From contig NZ_QAOJ01000001.1 of NCBI RefSeq assembly GCF_003050835.1, positions 827,041 through 891,040 on the forward strand: 64,000 bases of DNA, written 5' to 3'. This DNA comes from Pseudomonas sp. GV071 (GTDB lineage Bacteria > Pseudomonadota > Gammaproteobacteria > Pseudomonadales > Pseudomonadaceae). The first letter of the stretch is position 1. Each line of letters starts with the position of its first letter. The position numbers were made by a program, and so were the translations under genes. A model generated the notes under the pieces. It did no database searches, was not told where the DNA came from, and saw only the letters and a list, made by a program, of their open reading frames with translations. This document shows, piece by piece, positions 36,184 to 44,442 of the stretch.

Positions 36184-37104
36184 ATGAACATTCGTCCTTC
36201 TGTAATGCGTGCTCCGTACTCCCCCCTGTTTCGCCTGCTCGCAGGCTCCGTTGCCGTTCTCGTGCTGCCTGTAGCCCAGGCCACCGAAGGCGGCGGCTCT
36301 TCGTACCCGATGGGTGCGGAAAACTACATGACCGGCGCCATGCCACCGCCCGGCTTCTATGCCCAGGTGTTCGCCGAGCGTTACAGCGCTGACAACCTGC
36401 GTGACAACAGCGGCCACGATGCCGTCGCGCACTTCGACCTGGACGCTGCCGTGGTCGCGCCACGGTTGATTTGGGTAACCGAGCAAAAGGTGTTGGACGG
36501 CGACTTGGCCTTTCACCTCAATGTGCCCTTGGTGGATTTGAAGGTTGAAGTAAACGACCAGCATCAACGCCGCAAAGGCATGGGCGACATCATTTTTGGC
36601 CCAGCCCTTGGCTACCACTACAGCGACAAACTGCACGCTATTTACGCCGTGGACATTTTCGCCCCCACCGGGCGCTATGACCGCGACGACCTGGCCAATA
36701 TCGGCCGCAATTACTGGGCGGTGCAGCCGATTGTGGCGCTGTCCTATGTCGACCCGGACGGCCTTAACCTGGACGTGAAGCTGATGTACGACTTCAACGC
36801 CCGCAACCCGGATACCGACTACCGCTCAGGTCAGGAAGCCCATGCCGACTACTCAGCGGGCTGGGGATTTGGTAACGGCTGGGTCGTTGGGGTTGGCGGC
36901 TATATCTACCGCCAGGTCACCGATGACAACCAGAACGGCGACACCGTGGACGACAACAAAGGCCGCGCCTTCGCCATCGGCCCGTCGATCAAGTACAGCG
37001 ACAACAGCGGCTGGTTTGTCACTGCCAAGTGGCAGCAAGAGCAAGCCGTACGCAATCGTGCTGAAGGGGACGCGTACTGGCTGAAGCTGACCGTTCCGCT
37101 GTAA
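36184..37104 (+). CDS. outer-membrane protein of the phenol meta-pathway (MetA/SphA-like) family
   Basis: 306 residues from the ATG at 36184; GTG codons at 36175 and 36178 are possible starts, and no ribosome site decides. A signal peptide ends at AQA (about residue 34). The mature part has beta-barrel alternation and the family opening EGGGSSYPMGAENYMTGAMP. Members sit in aromatic-degradation clusters and are thought to admit aromatics. It is last in the salicylate cluster. Confidence 0.8.
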   Translation: MNIRPSVMRAPYSPLFRLLAGSVAVLVLPVAQATEGGGSSYPMGAENYMTGAMPPPGFYAQVFAERYSADNLRDNSGHDAVAHFDLDAAVVAPRLIWVTEQKVLDGDLAFHLNVPLVDLKVEVNDQHQRRKGMGDIIFGPALGYHYSDKLHAIYAVDIFAPTGRYDRDDLANIGRNYWAVQPIVALSYVDPDGLNLDVKLMYDFNARNPDTDYRSGQEAHADYSAGWGFGNGWVVGVGGYIYRQVTDDNQNGDTVDDNKGRAFAIGPSIKYSDNSGWFVTAKWQQEQAVRNRAEGDAYWLKLTVPL

Positions 37105-37167
37105 AGATGCCCGGGGGCAGGGTTCGGCGACGGCCCCTACCCCATTCGGTGATTGACGACAAATTAG

Positions 37168-37221
37168 CTACATACCGGCGATTTTCAGCGTGTTTATCGC
37201 CTTCTGGATCTCTCCTATTCT
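37168..37221 (+). promoter_or_regulatory. conserved promoter block, copy B (upstream of the tautomerase)
   Basis: Matches copy A at 29738-29791: CTACATACCGGCGATTTTC, then GTTTATCGCC. It has a -35-like TTTATC, 17 bp, then TATTCT as -10. It stands 67 bp before the tautomerase start codon, so it is probably that gene's promoter and under the same regulator as nahR. Confidence 0.5.
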
Positions 37222-37287
37222 TTCGTCACTGCCCAGCCGCATCACGCGGCAGAGCACGCGCTACCCACTTGAATAGAGGATTACTCC

Positions 37288-37485
37288 ATGCCTGTTGTAC
37301 GAGTCAGTTGGTTCGAAGGGAAAGACCACGCTGCGAAAGAAGCCGTCGCTGCTGAAATCACCCAAAGCATCGTGAAGAACACCGGTACCGACGCCAGCTA
37401 CATCTACGTCATTTTCGAAGATGTAGCCCCATCGGATTGGGCCGGTGCCGGCAAGCTGTACGGCGAAGACCCGAAGAAGACCTAA
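37288..37485 (+). CDS. 4-oxalocrotonate-tautomerase-family protein
   Basis: 65 residues. Pro2, exposed after loss of Met, is the catalytic base of the family (MPVVRVSWFEGKD). The rest fits the beta-alpha-beta fold of 60-70-residue tautomerases. AGAGGA is about 7 bases before the ATG. It tautomerises an enol acid or acts on a related compound; its link to the salicylate cluster is shown by the shared promoter block. Confidence 0.82.
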   Translation: MPVVRVSWFEGKDHAAKEAVAAEITQSIVKNTGTDASYIYVIFEDVAPSDWAGAGKLYGEDPKKT

Positions 37486-37515
37486 GCGGTAATCGCCAGT
37501 GGGCTGTCGGAAGCG

Positions 37516-38460
37516 TTATTTCTTCTTGGCAGCCCGGGCTTTGCTCTTTGGTGTCGGATAGCCCGACTCCCAGTCGACCTGTTCAAACTGCTCGACCAGA
37601 AAATTGATAAACGCCCGTACCTTCGATGCCAGGTGTTTACGGGTTGGATACACCGCGTATATCCCCAGCTCAACCGAGCGATACGCCGGTAGCAACTCCA
37701 CCAAATCCCCCCGCCGAATATCTTCGCTGACCATAAAACTTGGCTGCAGCAAAATGCCGCCTGCGCTCAGCGCAATGGAGCGGCAGGTGTCGCCGTTATT
37801 GCAGCGGATAACCGAGCGTGTGAGCACCTTATGCTCGCCATCCGGGCCGGTGAAGCTCCACTCGTTGCCGCTGGAAAAGTTGCTGTAGGCAATTACCCGG
37901 TGCTCAGTCAGGTCCTGCGGCACGGTCACTGGCGCGTGGGTGTTGATATAGCTCGGCGAGGCACACAGGCGCATCTGCGTGCTGGCAAAGCGGCGCCCCA
38001 CCAGTGAAGAACTTTCCATCCGCGCAATACGCACCGCGACGTCATAGCCCTCCTCCACCAAATCCACTTGCCGATCATTCAGACTGATATCCAGCTCGAT
38101 CTTCGGGTGCTGATTCAAAAAGGCCGCCCACAGCGGTGCCAGGTGCAACACGCCAAAACTGACGGGGGCGTTCACTCGCAGCACACCGGAAGGTTCGTGA
38201 TTGCCAGAGGAAACTGCGCTTTCCGCCTCCCCCATCAAGGCCAGTACTTCCCTAGCCTGTTGGTAGAAAACCCGTCCCTCTTCCGTCAACGACAAGCGCC
38301 GCGTGGTGCGCTGCAACAGGCGCACGCCCAAGCGTTCCTCCAGGGCGTTTACGTGCCTGGAAACAGCGGCTTTGGACATTTCCAGCGCATCGACTGCGCC
38401 GATAAAACTGCCCTTGTCGACCACTGCGCAAAACACCTGCATCTCCAACGCACGATCCAT
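37516..38460 (-). CDS. LysR-family regulator, AaeR/CrgA-like
   Basis: 314 residues from the ATG at 38460; GAGG stands 5 bases before it, while the ATG at 38463 would be only 2 bases away. The HTH SFIGAVDALEMSKAAVSRHV is followed by a substrate domain with NAPVSFG and RFASTQMRLCASPSYI, typical of the subfamily. The C-terminus is lysine-rich. Divergent from the reductase gene at 38566, its probable target. Confidence 0.85.
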   Translation of the reverse strand: MDRALEMQVFCAVVDKGSFIGAVDALEMSKAAVSRHVNALEERLGVRLLQRTTRRLSLTEEGRVFYQQAREVLALMGEAESAVSSGNHEPSGVLRVNAPVSFGVLHLAPLWAAFLNQHPKIELDISLNDRQVDLVEEGYDVAVRIARMESSSLVGRRFASTQMRLCASPSYINTHAPVTVPQDLTEHRVIAYSNFSSGNEWSFTGPDGEHKVLTRSVIRCNNGDTCRSIALSAGGILLQPSFMVSEDIRRGDLVELLPAYRSVELGIYAVYPTRKHLASKVRAFINFLVEQFEQVDWESGYPTPKSKARAAKKK

Positions 38461-38565
38461 CATTGCCTCACTTATCGGAACTATAAGTCACATTAAAGCA
38501 GCTTTATCTCGTAAATCGAATCTTTAAACTGGGCCCCATCAAACACACACCACGAGGCACAAGAC

Positions 38566-39195
38566 ATGAACATTACCCTTATCGGTACCGGCAACATGGG
38601 CTCGGCTTTCGCTCAACAGTTGTCCCAGGCAGGCCACCAAGTACGTATCACCGGCCGTGATCTGGAAAAGGCGCGCACCGTCGCCGCCCAGCATCAGAAT
38701 GTCGAAGCATTCGCCGCTGACCAGGCCCTGGGCCAGAACGAAGTCGTGATCGTCGCCACCGCTTACCAGGACGCGGTAACCGCTCTGCAGAGCCTGGGCA
38801 ACCTGGAAGGCAAAGTGGTGATCGATATCACCAACCCGCTGACCGCTGACTACATGGGCCTCACCATCGGCCACAGCACCAGTGCTGCGGAGGAAATCGC
38901 CAAGGCATTGCCAGGCGTAGAGCTGGTGAAAGGCTTCAACACCCTGTTCGCCCAGGTACTGGCCAGCGGCCCGACCTTCGCCAACGACCAACAAGGCAGC
39001 GTGTTCCTGGCCAGCGATAGCGCACGGGCCAAACAAACCGCCGTATCGCTCGCCCAAAGTCTGGGCTGGAAAACCGTAGATGCCGGCGGCCTTGTGAACG
39101 CGCGTTATCTGGAAGCGGTGGCTGGTTTCAACATCTACCTCGGCTACGGCGCCGGCCTGGGCACGCAAATCGCGCCGGCCTGGCTGTCGCGTTAA
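38566..39195 (+). CDS. NADP-binding oxidoreductase, F420-dependent NADP reductase type
   Basis: 209 residues. The N-terminal Rossmann motif is GTGNMGSAF, followed by ITGRDLEKA, where an arginine in place of an acidic residue suggests NADP(H). Downstream blocks DITNPLTADYMG and VKGFNTLFAQ are family-typical. Pseudomonas does not make coenzyme F420, so the true partner is unknown, perhaps a quinone or flavin. It precedes a DoxX gene. Confidence 0.82.
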   Translation: MNITLIGTGNMGSAFAQQLSQAGHQVRITGRDLEKARTVAAQHQNVEAFAADQALGQNEVVIVATAYQDAVTALQSLGNLEGKVVIDITNPLTADYMGLTIGHSTSAAEEIAKALPGVELVKGFNTLFAQVLASGPTFANDQQGSVFLASDSARAKQTAVSLAQSLGWKTVDAGGLVNARYLEAVAGFNIYLGYGAGLGTQIAPAWLSR

Positions 39196-39277
39196 TCCCC
39201 CTTCAACACCAGCCGGTGCCATGGCCAATAAGCTGTGGCGCTGGCCCCTACTCCCCACAAAAATAGGAAAGCTAGCC

Positions 39278-39682
39278 ATGACCACCCCTTCTCGTTCCGT
39301 ACCTTACGCTGCACTGATCCTGCGTTTGATCCTCGGCGTCATGTTTCTCGCCCACGGCCTGACCAAGCTGCTGGTGTTCACCCCGGCAGGCACTGCTGGC
39401 TTTTTTGAGTCCATCGGCTTTCCAGGCTTTCTTGCCTACCCGGTAATTGCTTTCGAAGTGGTTGGCGGCCTGTTTCTGATCCTGGGCGTGTTTGCCCGCT
39501 GGGTAGCCGCGATTGCCACCGTGCAATTGTTTGTTGCCGCCACCGTGCACTTCGGTAATGGCTGGAGCTTCACCAACCCGAATGGCGGCTGGGAATATCC
39601 AGTGTTTCTGTCGCTGACCGCACTGGCCTTGGCTTTGCTGGATGACGGCGCGTTTGCTCTGAAGCGTTCGTTGCGCAACTAA
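39278..39682 (+). CDS. DoxX-family membrane protein
   Basis: 134 residues from the ATG at 39278 with AGGAAAG about 6 bases upstream. Four membrane helices, with the family opening LRLILGVMFLAHGLTKL and the FARWVA turn. DoxX-like proteins often accompany oxidoreductases and are implicated in redox or thiol homeostasis. It lies 82 bp after the NADP-binding protein, probably in one transcript. Confidence 0.83.
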   Translation: MTTPSRSVPYAALILRLILGVMFLAHGLTKLLVFTPAGTAGFFESIGFPGFLAYPVIAFEVVGGLFLILGVFARWVAAIATVQLFVAATVHFGNGWSFTNPNGGWEYPVFLSLTALALALLDDGAFALKRSLRN

Positions 39683-39689
39683 GCGCTCG

Positions 39690-40592
39690 CTAGTTGGCCG
39701 TTGCCGGGTTTTCACCAAACTCGGCAAGGGCAAAATCCAGAAAGCTTTTCAGCTTCGGCGTCATCCGCCGGTCCGGCGCGTACAGCACATGAAAAGGTCG
39801 AGTGGGCACAGGATAGTCGTCCAATAGCGTCACCAACTCACCCGCCTGCAATGCCTCTCGGACCAGCTCCAGTGGTTGCAACAACAACCCCAGCCCAGCC
39901 AACGCGGCACACAACAGCGGTTCGCCGTGGTCGACCATCAACCGGCTGGTGACGGGCACCACAATGCGCCCGTCGGGGCCTGTAAAGGTCCACTGAGTAC
40001 GCAGTTCAGTGTGAGCAAAGCCCAGGCAATCATGGTCTTTCAGATCCCAAGGTGTCTTCGGCGCCGGTTTGCCCTGCAGATAGGACGGAGCCGCACACAA
40101 CACCAGTTTGTAAGGCGCCAGGGCCCGGGCAATCAGCCCACTGTCGGCCAACTGGCCAACCCGAAAGATAACGTCGTAGCCCTCATCAATCAGGTCCACC
40201 GAACGGTTGGACAAATTCAGCTCAACTTCCACTTCCGGAAATTGCTGCATAAACCTTGGCAATACCGGCGCCAGACTGTTCATGCCAAAGCTCACCGGCG
40301 CATTGATCCGCAAGCGCCCGCTGGGCAACGCCTGTTCATGGGCAGCAAGGTTTTCTGCCAATTCGACTTCGGTAACGATGTGCTTGGCCCGCTCATAAAA
40401 CGAGCGACCAAAATCGGTGAGGCTTTGCCGCCGCGTCGTGCGGTTGAGCAGCCGCACACCCAAGCGTTGCTCCAGGGCATGCACATGTTTGCCCACCAAC
40501 TGTGACGACATTTTCATCGTCTCGGCCGCGGCACTAAACGACCCCAGGTCCACCGCTTTTACAAAGGCCTGCAAACTGGTCAGACGGTCCAT
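39690..40592 (-). CDS. LysR-family regulator
   Basis: 300 residues, paralogous to the regulator at 37516 (shared NAPVSFGM, NRTTRRQSLT and ISYN-like blocks). HTH FSAAAETMKMSSQLVGKHV. Its end lies 7 bp from the convergent DoxX gene and its start is 108 bp from the divergent hydrolase at 40701, its probable target. Confidence 0.85.
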   Translation of the reverse strand: MDRLTSLQAFVKAVDLGSFSAAAETMKMSSQLVGKHVHALEQRLGVRLLNRTTRRQSLTDFGRSFYERAKHIVTEVELAENLAAHEQALPSGRLRINAPVSFGMNSLAPVLPRFMQQFPEVEVELNLSNRSVDLIDEGYDVIFRVGQLADSGLIARALAPYKLVLCAAPSYLQGKPAPKTPWDLKDHDCLGFAHTELRTQWTFTGPDGRIVVPVTSRLMVDHGEPLLCAALAGLGLLLQPLELVREALQAGELVTLLDDYPVPTRPFHVLYAPDRRMTPKLKSFLDFALAEFGENPATAN

Positions 40593-40700
40593 TAGAAACG
40601 CTCTGTTTGTAATATTGAGGCAGTTTGACGATTTATCCGCCTGGCTTTCAAGTCTTAAATAGCCTCCCTGCCCTATTGCCGAACAGACCTGAGAACACGC

Positions 40701-41702
40701 ATGAAGACCAAGACGATCAAGACCTTGTTGCTGGCCGCCTCACTGTGCGCCGTCAGCCCTTTCACGTTCGCCGCTTCTGCACTCTCTGTGATCGGTCACG
40801 ACTATGTGTTCCCTCATCAGCTCGAAGGGCTGCCGGGTAAACTCAGCGATTTTCCCGATCTGCAGATCAACTCATTCAAGACCAATGACGGCGTCACCCT
40901 TAAGTATTGGGAAGCAGGTAAAGGCCAGCCGATCGTGTTCATTCCAGGTTGGTCCGCCAATGGCGCCGAGTACGTCAACGTGATGTACCTGCTGGCGAAA
41001 CACTACCGGGTGATCGTGCTCGACCCACGCAATCAAGGCCTGTCGGATAAGGTTGAGTACGGCAGTCGCATCGCTCGCTACGCCATGGACTTGAAACAGC
41101 TGAACGAGCACCTGGGCATCACGTCCGCCAACTACTGTGGCTGGTCCATGGGCGCATCCGTGCTGTGGAGCTACATCGATCTGTTTGGCAGCGAAGGCAT
41201 ACGCAAAGCGGTATTTGTCGATGAGCCTATTTCGATTGTCGCCCACGCCAATTGGTCCGAGCAGGAGCGGCTAGACGCTGGCGCTATGGTGCCCTCTCCA
41301 GACGTTCTGATCGCCGCGCTCAAAGCACCCGTTTCGGAAAACCCGGACCCACAAACCACCAACTTTGCCGAACGCGCGATGCTGCGAGACTCGCCGTACT
41401 TTGCCAACTCCGAGGGCTTCGCCGCAGCGGTGGTAAAAAACGATCCGGCCGCGATGGTGCGTGTGCTCTACGACCATGCGTCCAATGACTGGCGCGATGT
41501 GTTGCGACACAAAGCCACCATGCCGGTGGCCATCTTCTCAGGGGAGTACAGCGCCAACCTGCCCAGCCAACGTTGGGCGCATTCGGTCATTCCAGGCTCG
41601 GCGCTTTACGTCTATGGCAAGGCTGAGCAAGGGGATCATTTCTTGATGTTTAAGAATCCAGTCAAATTCACCAATGACTTAAGTAGTTTCCTTGGTAATT
41701 GA
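40701..41702 (+). CDS. exported alpha/beta hydrolase
   Basis: 333 residues with a Sec signal peptide (cut near FAA-S, residue 26). Triad candidates are Ser in GWSMGAS, an Asp in VDEPIS or later, and His in GDHFLMF near the end; the oxyanion turn is PGWSANG. It would act on esters, amides or lactones in the periplasm. Divergent from the LysR gene at 39690. Confidence 0.82.
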   Translation: MKTKTIKTLLLAASLCAVSPFTFAASALSVIGHDYVFPHQLEGLPGKLSDFPDLQINSFKTNDGVTLKYWEAGKGQPIVFIPGWSANGAEYVNVMYLLAKHYRVIVLDPRNQGLSDKVEYGSRIARYAMDLKQLNEHLGITSANYCGWSMGASVLWSYIDLFGSEGIRKAVFVDEPISIVAHANWSEQERLDAGAMVPSPDVLIAALKAPVSENPDPQTTNFAERAMLRDSPYFANSEGFAAAVVKNDPAAMVRVLYDHASNDWRDVLRHKATMPVAIFSGEYSANLPSQRWAHSVIPGSALYVYGKAEQGDHFLMFKNPVKFTNDLSSFLGN

Positions 41703-41860
41703 TCAACACAATGAGTTGCCGCCGCCGGGAGATGGCGGAATATCGGTAGTGACAGTCTTTACGAAACAGCAGTGGGCCTGCTCGGATGCAGAATATTGCG
41801 GCTGTCATCAGGCAACATCGGCGCAACAAGTGCGTTGTTATGCTCAGCAGCTCTGAATAC

Positions 41861-42733
41861 TTATTGGCCGACAAGGTGTTTCACTTTGTCAGGCATTTCT
41901 CGGAAAACATCTTCCGGCTTGATAACCAGTACATCGCACTCAAGCGTGTCCAAGACCTTCTCTGCCGTATTGCCAAATAGCGAGGCGGAAAGGCCTGTTC
42001 GACCCACACTGCCAATGACGGTCAAGCCGACCTTCAATTTGTTGGCCACGAACGGAATGATGACCTCAGCAGGTCCTTGCTCCAGGTGAACATGCTCATC
42101 ACCAATCACAAACGCGTGCTGTAACTCCACGAGTCGGTTTTTGTAGCGGTGTTCGATGGTCTCTTTCAGCTGGAAGACTGGATCAGCAGAACCAAGCATT
42201 GGTGATGGATACGCGCACACCACGTGCAGGCCGCAATCCGCCAAAGCCGCGATATCACGGACGGCACTTAATATCCCGGTGTTCAGCGCACGGTGCTCAC
42301 CATCGCTATTTCCGACGTCCACGGCGGCCAATATCGAACCGCCACGCCATGCGGTCCTAGTTTTGACCATTAATACCGGAACGGGGCAATTGCGCAGCAA
42401 CTGCCAGTCATCAGGCGTAATGATCGCCCGCCGTAGGGCGCTTTCCGGGACATGCTGTTTGATGACCATCTGGCAATTGCGAGTCCGCTGGACGGCGATC
42501 ACATCCTTATGCGGCTTATCCAAAGAAATCTGCTGCGAACTGACGATGTAGCCCTCGTTAAAGAGTTCGTCGCGACATTTTTTTAGATAGTCGCCTGCTT
42601 CTTCTTTGCCCGAGCAGATCAAAAGGTGGAGGTGCGACTTGGTGATGTTGGCAATGAGCTTGGCGTGCTGTATGGCCAAGCTGTGCGGCAACCGTGAATC
42701 CAGCACCACCAGAATGTCGTTAATTTCGTTCAT
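41861..42733 (-). CDS. universal stress protein with two Usp domains
   Basis: 290 residues from ATG 42733, with AGGAG 8 bases upstream; an earlier ATG at 42775 overlaps the previous gene. Two tandem UspA-like halves: ILVVLDSRLPHSLAIQHAKL at the start, ILAAVDVGNSDG in the middle, and VIGSVGRTGLSASLFGNTAE near the end, which is the ATP-binding G-x2-G-x9-G(S/T) motif. Last gene of the six-gene minus-strand operon headed by the DUF1302 gene. Confidence 0.85.
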   Translation of the reverse strand: MNEINDILVVLDSRLPHSLAIQHAKLIANITKSHLHLLICSGKEEAGDYLKKCRDELFNEGYIVSSQQISLDKPHKDVIAVQRTRNCQMVIKQHVPESALRRAIITPDDWQLLRNCPVPVLMVKTRTAWRGGSILAAVDVGNSDGEHRALNTGILSAVRDIAALADCGLHVVCAYPSPMLGSADPVFQLKETIEHRYKNRLVELQHAFVIGDEHVHLEQGPAEVIIPFVANKLKVGLTVIGSVGRTGLSASLFGNTAEKVLDTLECDVLVIKPEDVFREMPDKVKHLVGQ

Positions 42734-42771
42734 GCTTTCATCTCCTAAATCGCACCCTTTCCTTGCACGGT

Positions 42772-44415
42772 TCACTCGGCGCTAGGCGCCTGCTCCGGTG
42801 GATTTTCGAACTCGCAGGTTTCTGCACCTTCGGCACGTCGTTTCCGCTCCGCGGTGTAGTCTCCGGCGATCTCGCTGGCAGGTTTTCCGGCTAACTCCAG
42901 GGTCGTGTCGGTCACAGCCATGAGTTGGTTTCGCATGCGGTCAAAGTCGACTGCTTGCTCGCCAAACGAAGGTGCCCATAGCGACCAGGGCCCCGAAATA
43001 ATCGCAATAGTCGGGATCAGGTTGCCGTGGAAATAGCTGCCAATACCGCCAAACGAGCAAAAGGTCGGCGAGCGCATTGGGTTCGGATTGTCTTGGCCGC
43101 GAAGCACAGCAACCCTGTCCAAATTATGTTTTTTGATGGCTTTAACGCTGGCTGATTTAAGGGCTTCGCTTGGACCGGTGAACCAAGCCATTACCTCGCC
43201 TTTACCTGTCAGTTGCAACTCGCGTCCGGGGCCGTCAGTACGCTCAACCGGCACAATTTCTCGCGTGCCCAAGTGCTCAACAGCAAACGCGAAGACGGCT
43301 TCGCCCTTGTCGTAGTCGCGGTTGACCTCTGCCGCATATTTGGCTGTGCCTTCGCGCGAAATATGCAAATGCGCCGAGCCAAAAGCGAACTCCAACGTTC
43401 GCGGGCGACAGGCTAGTGGCAAGCGAGAAAAGTAGTCCGCAACTGCCATGAGGCCGGCATTGGCATTTTCCTGAACCCAAGTATTACCGTCGGTGTTCGC
43501 GTTAAAAATAATCTTCTCTTTGCTCAACCCAGGCAGCGTGGCGATCAAGTTGCGGGTACGGGCTGTATCACGGACGGCGTCAACGCCGATGCTGGCTTTT
43601 CCACGCTGTTCGGCCTGCGCTTTGAGCACCAAAGCTTCGTCTATACCAACGTACGCAGCAGGTACGGTGAAGTGTGTGCCACGGTGCGGATCGAAGTAGC
43701 CCGCCACCTGCGCGCGTGGCACGTCGAAAGCCACGATTACTCCGGCGGCACCCGCGATGCCGGCATCAGTCAGTACTTTTGCCAGCTTCGCATCAGACCA
43801 CATGAAGGGACGGTTGTAGGAGGAAAAAGACTCGGACCACAGGTCATCCGTGAAGTAGCGCGATAGCGCTAGCAGGCCGGCATATGGCAGTCCTGTTTCG
43901 GGTACATCGATAATGACGACTTTGCCTTTGGCGGTGTCCTTGTTGATGTCGTTGGGGTCTTTGAAATAAACCAGTTCACCGGTCGAGCGCTGGCCATTGG
44001 TGGGCAGCGAATACGGTACGGCACCGGCAACTTTGATTTCCTCGGTGCCTCCATCAGCCCGGACCAGTGTCACGTGACCAGCTTTCTCCAGGCTTCGACC
44101 CACACCGTCGTCGGCAAGCGGGGTCGGCTGCCAGCGCTGGATCTCGATGTAATCTTCTTTGGTGGTGAAGCCAGGCAGCTTCGAAAACTCGCTGGCGATC
44201 CAGGAAATATTGTTTTCGTGGGCCGCACTGCCCGTGCTGCGCAAGCCAAAGCCGGCAACGGTTTTGGTCAGCTCGCGCAGCTGCTCAGCGGAGCTGAACT
44301 GTGCTGGGTCGACAGTTTGCGGGCAGGTGTCACCGGCTAATGCCAGTCCGTTGCAACTGCAAATAAGGGCAACGATGGCCACTGTTTTGAACAGGTCATG
44401 AGAGCGAATTTTCAT
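42772..44415 (-). CDS. M28-peptidase-like exported protein with altered metal site
   Basis: 547 residues with a signal peptide (ends ALA-G). The fold of M28 aminopeptidases with an inserted PA domain (GAAGVIVAFDVP near residue 232) is recognisable. The zinc site is not canonical: the expected AH-x-D reads NANTDG, the DN reads EN and the glutamate pair before the GL motif reads AHLHIS. It is probably not a normal peptidase. It lies 27 bp after the MFS gene and 38 bp before the Usp gene. Confidence 0.7.
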   Translation of the reverse strand: MKIRSHDLFKTVAIVALICSCNGLALAGDTCPQTVDPAQFSSAEQLRELTKTVAGFGLRSTGSAAHENNISWIASEFSKLPGFTTKEDYIEIQRWQPTPLADDGVGRSLEKAGHVTLVRADGGTEEIKVAGAVPYSLPTNGQRSTGELVYFKDPNDINKDTAKGKVVIIDVPETGLPYAGLLALSRYFTDDLWSESFSSYNRPFMWSDAKLAKVLTDAGIAGAAGVIVAFDVPRAQVAGYFDPHRGTHFTVPAAYVGIDEALVLKAQAEQRGKASIGVDAVRDTARTRNLIATLPGLSKEKIIFNANTDGNTWVQENANAGLMAVADYFSRLPLACRPRTLEFAFGSAHLHISREGTAKYAAEVNRDYDKGEAVFAFAVEHLGTREIVPVERTDGPGRELQLTGKGEVMAWFTGPSEALKSASVKAIKKHNLDRVAVLRGQDNPNPMRSPTFCSFGGIGSYFHGNLIPTIAIISGPWSLWAPSFGEQAVDFDRMRNQLMAVTDTTLELAGKPASEIAGDYTAERKRRAEGAETCEFENPPEQAPSAE

Positions 44416-44442
44416 TGTTATTTTCTCGTGTTACGAAAGAAG

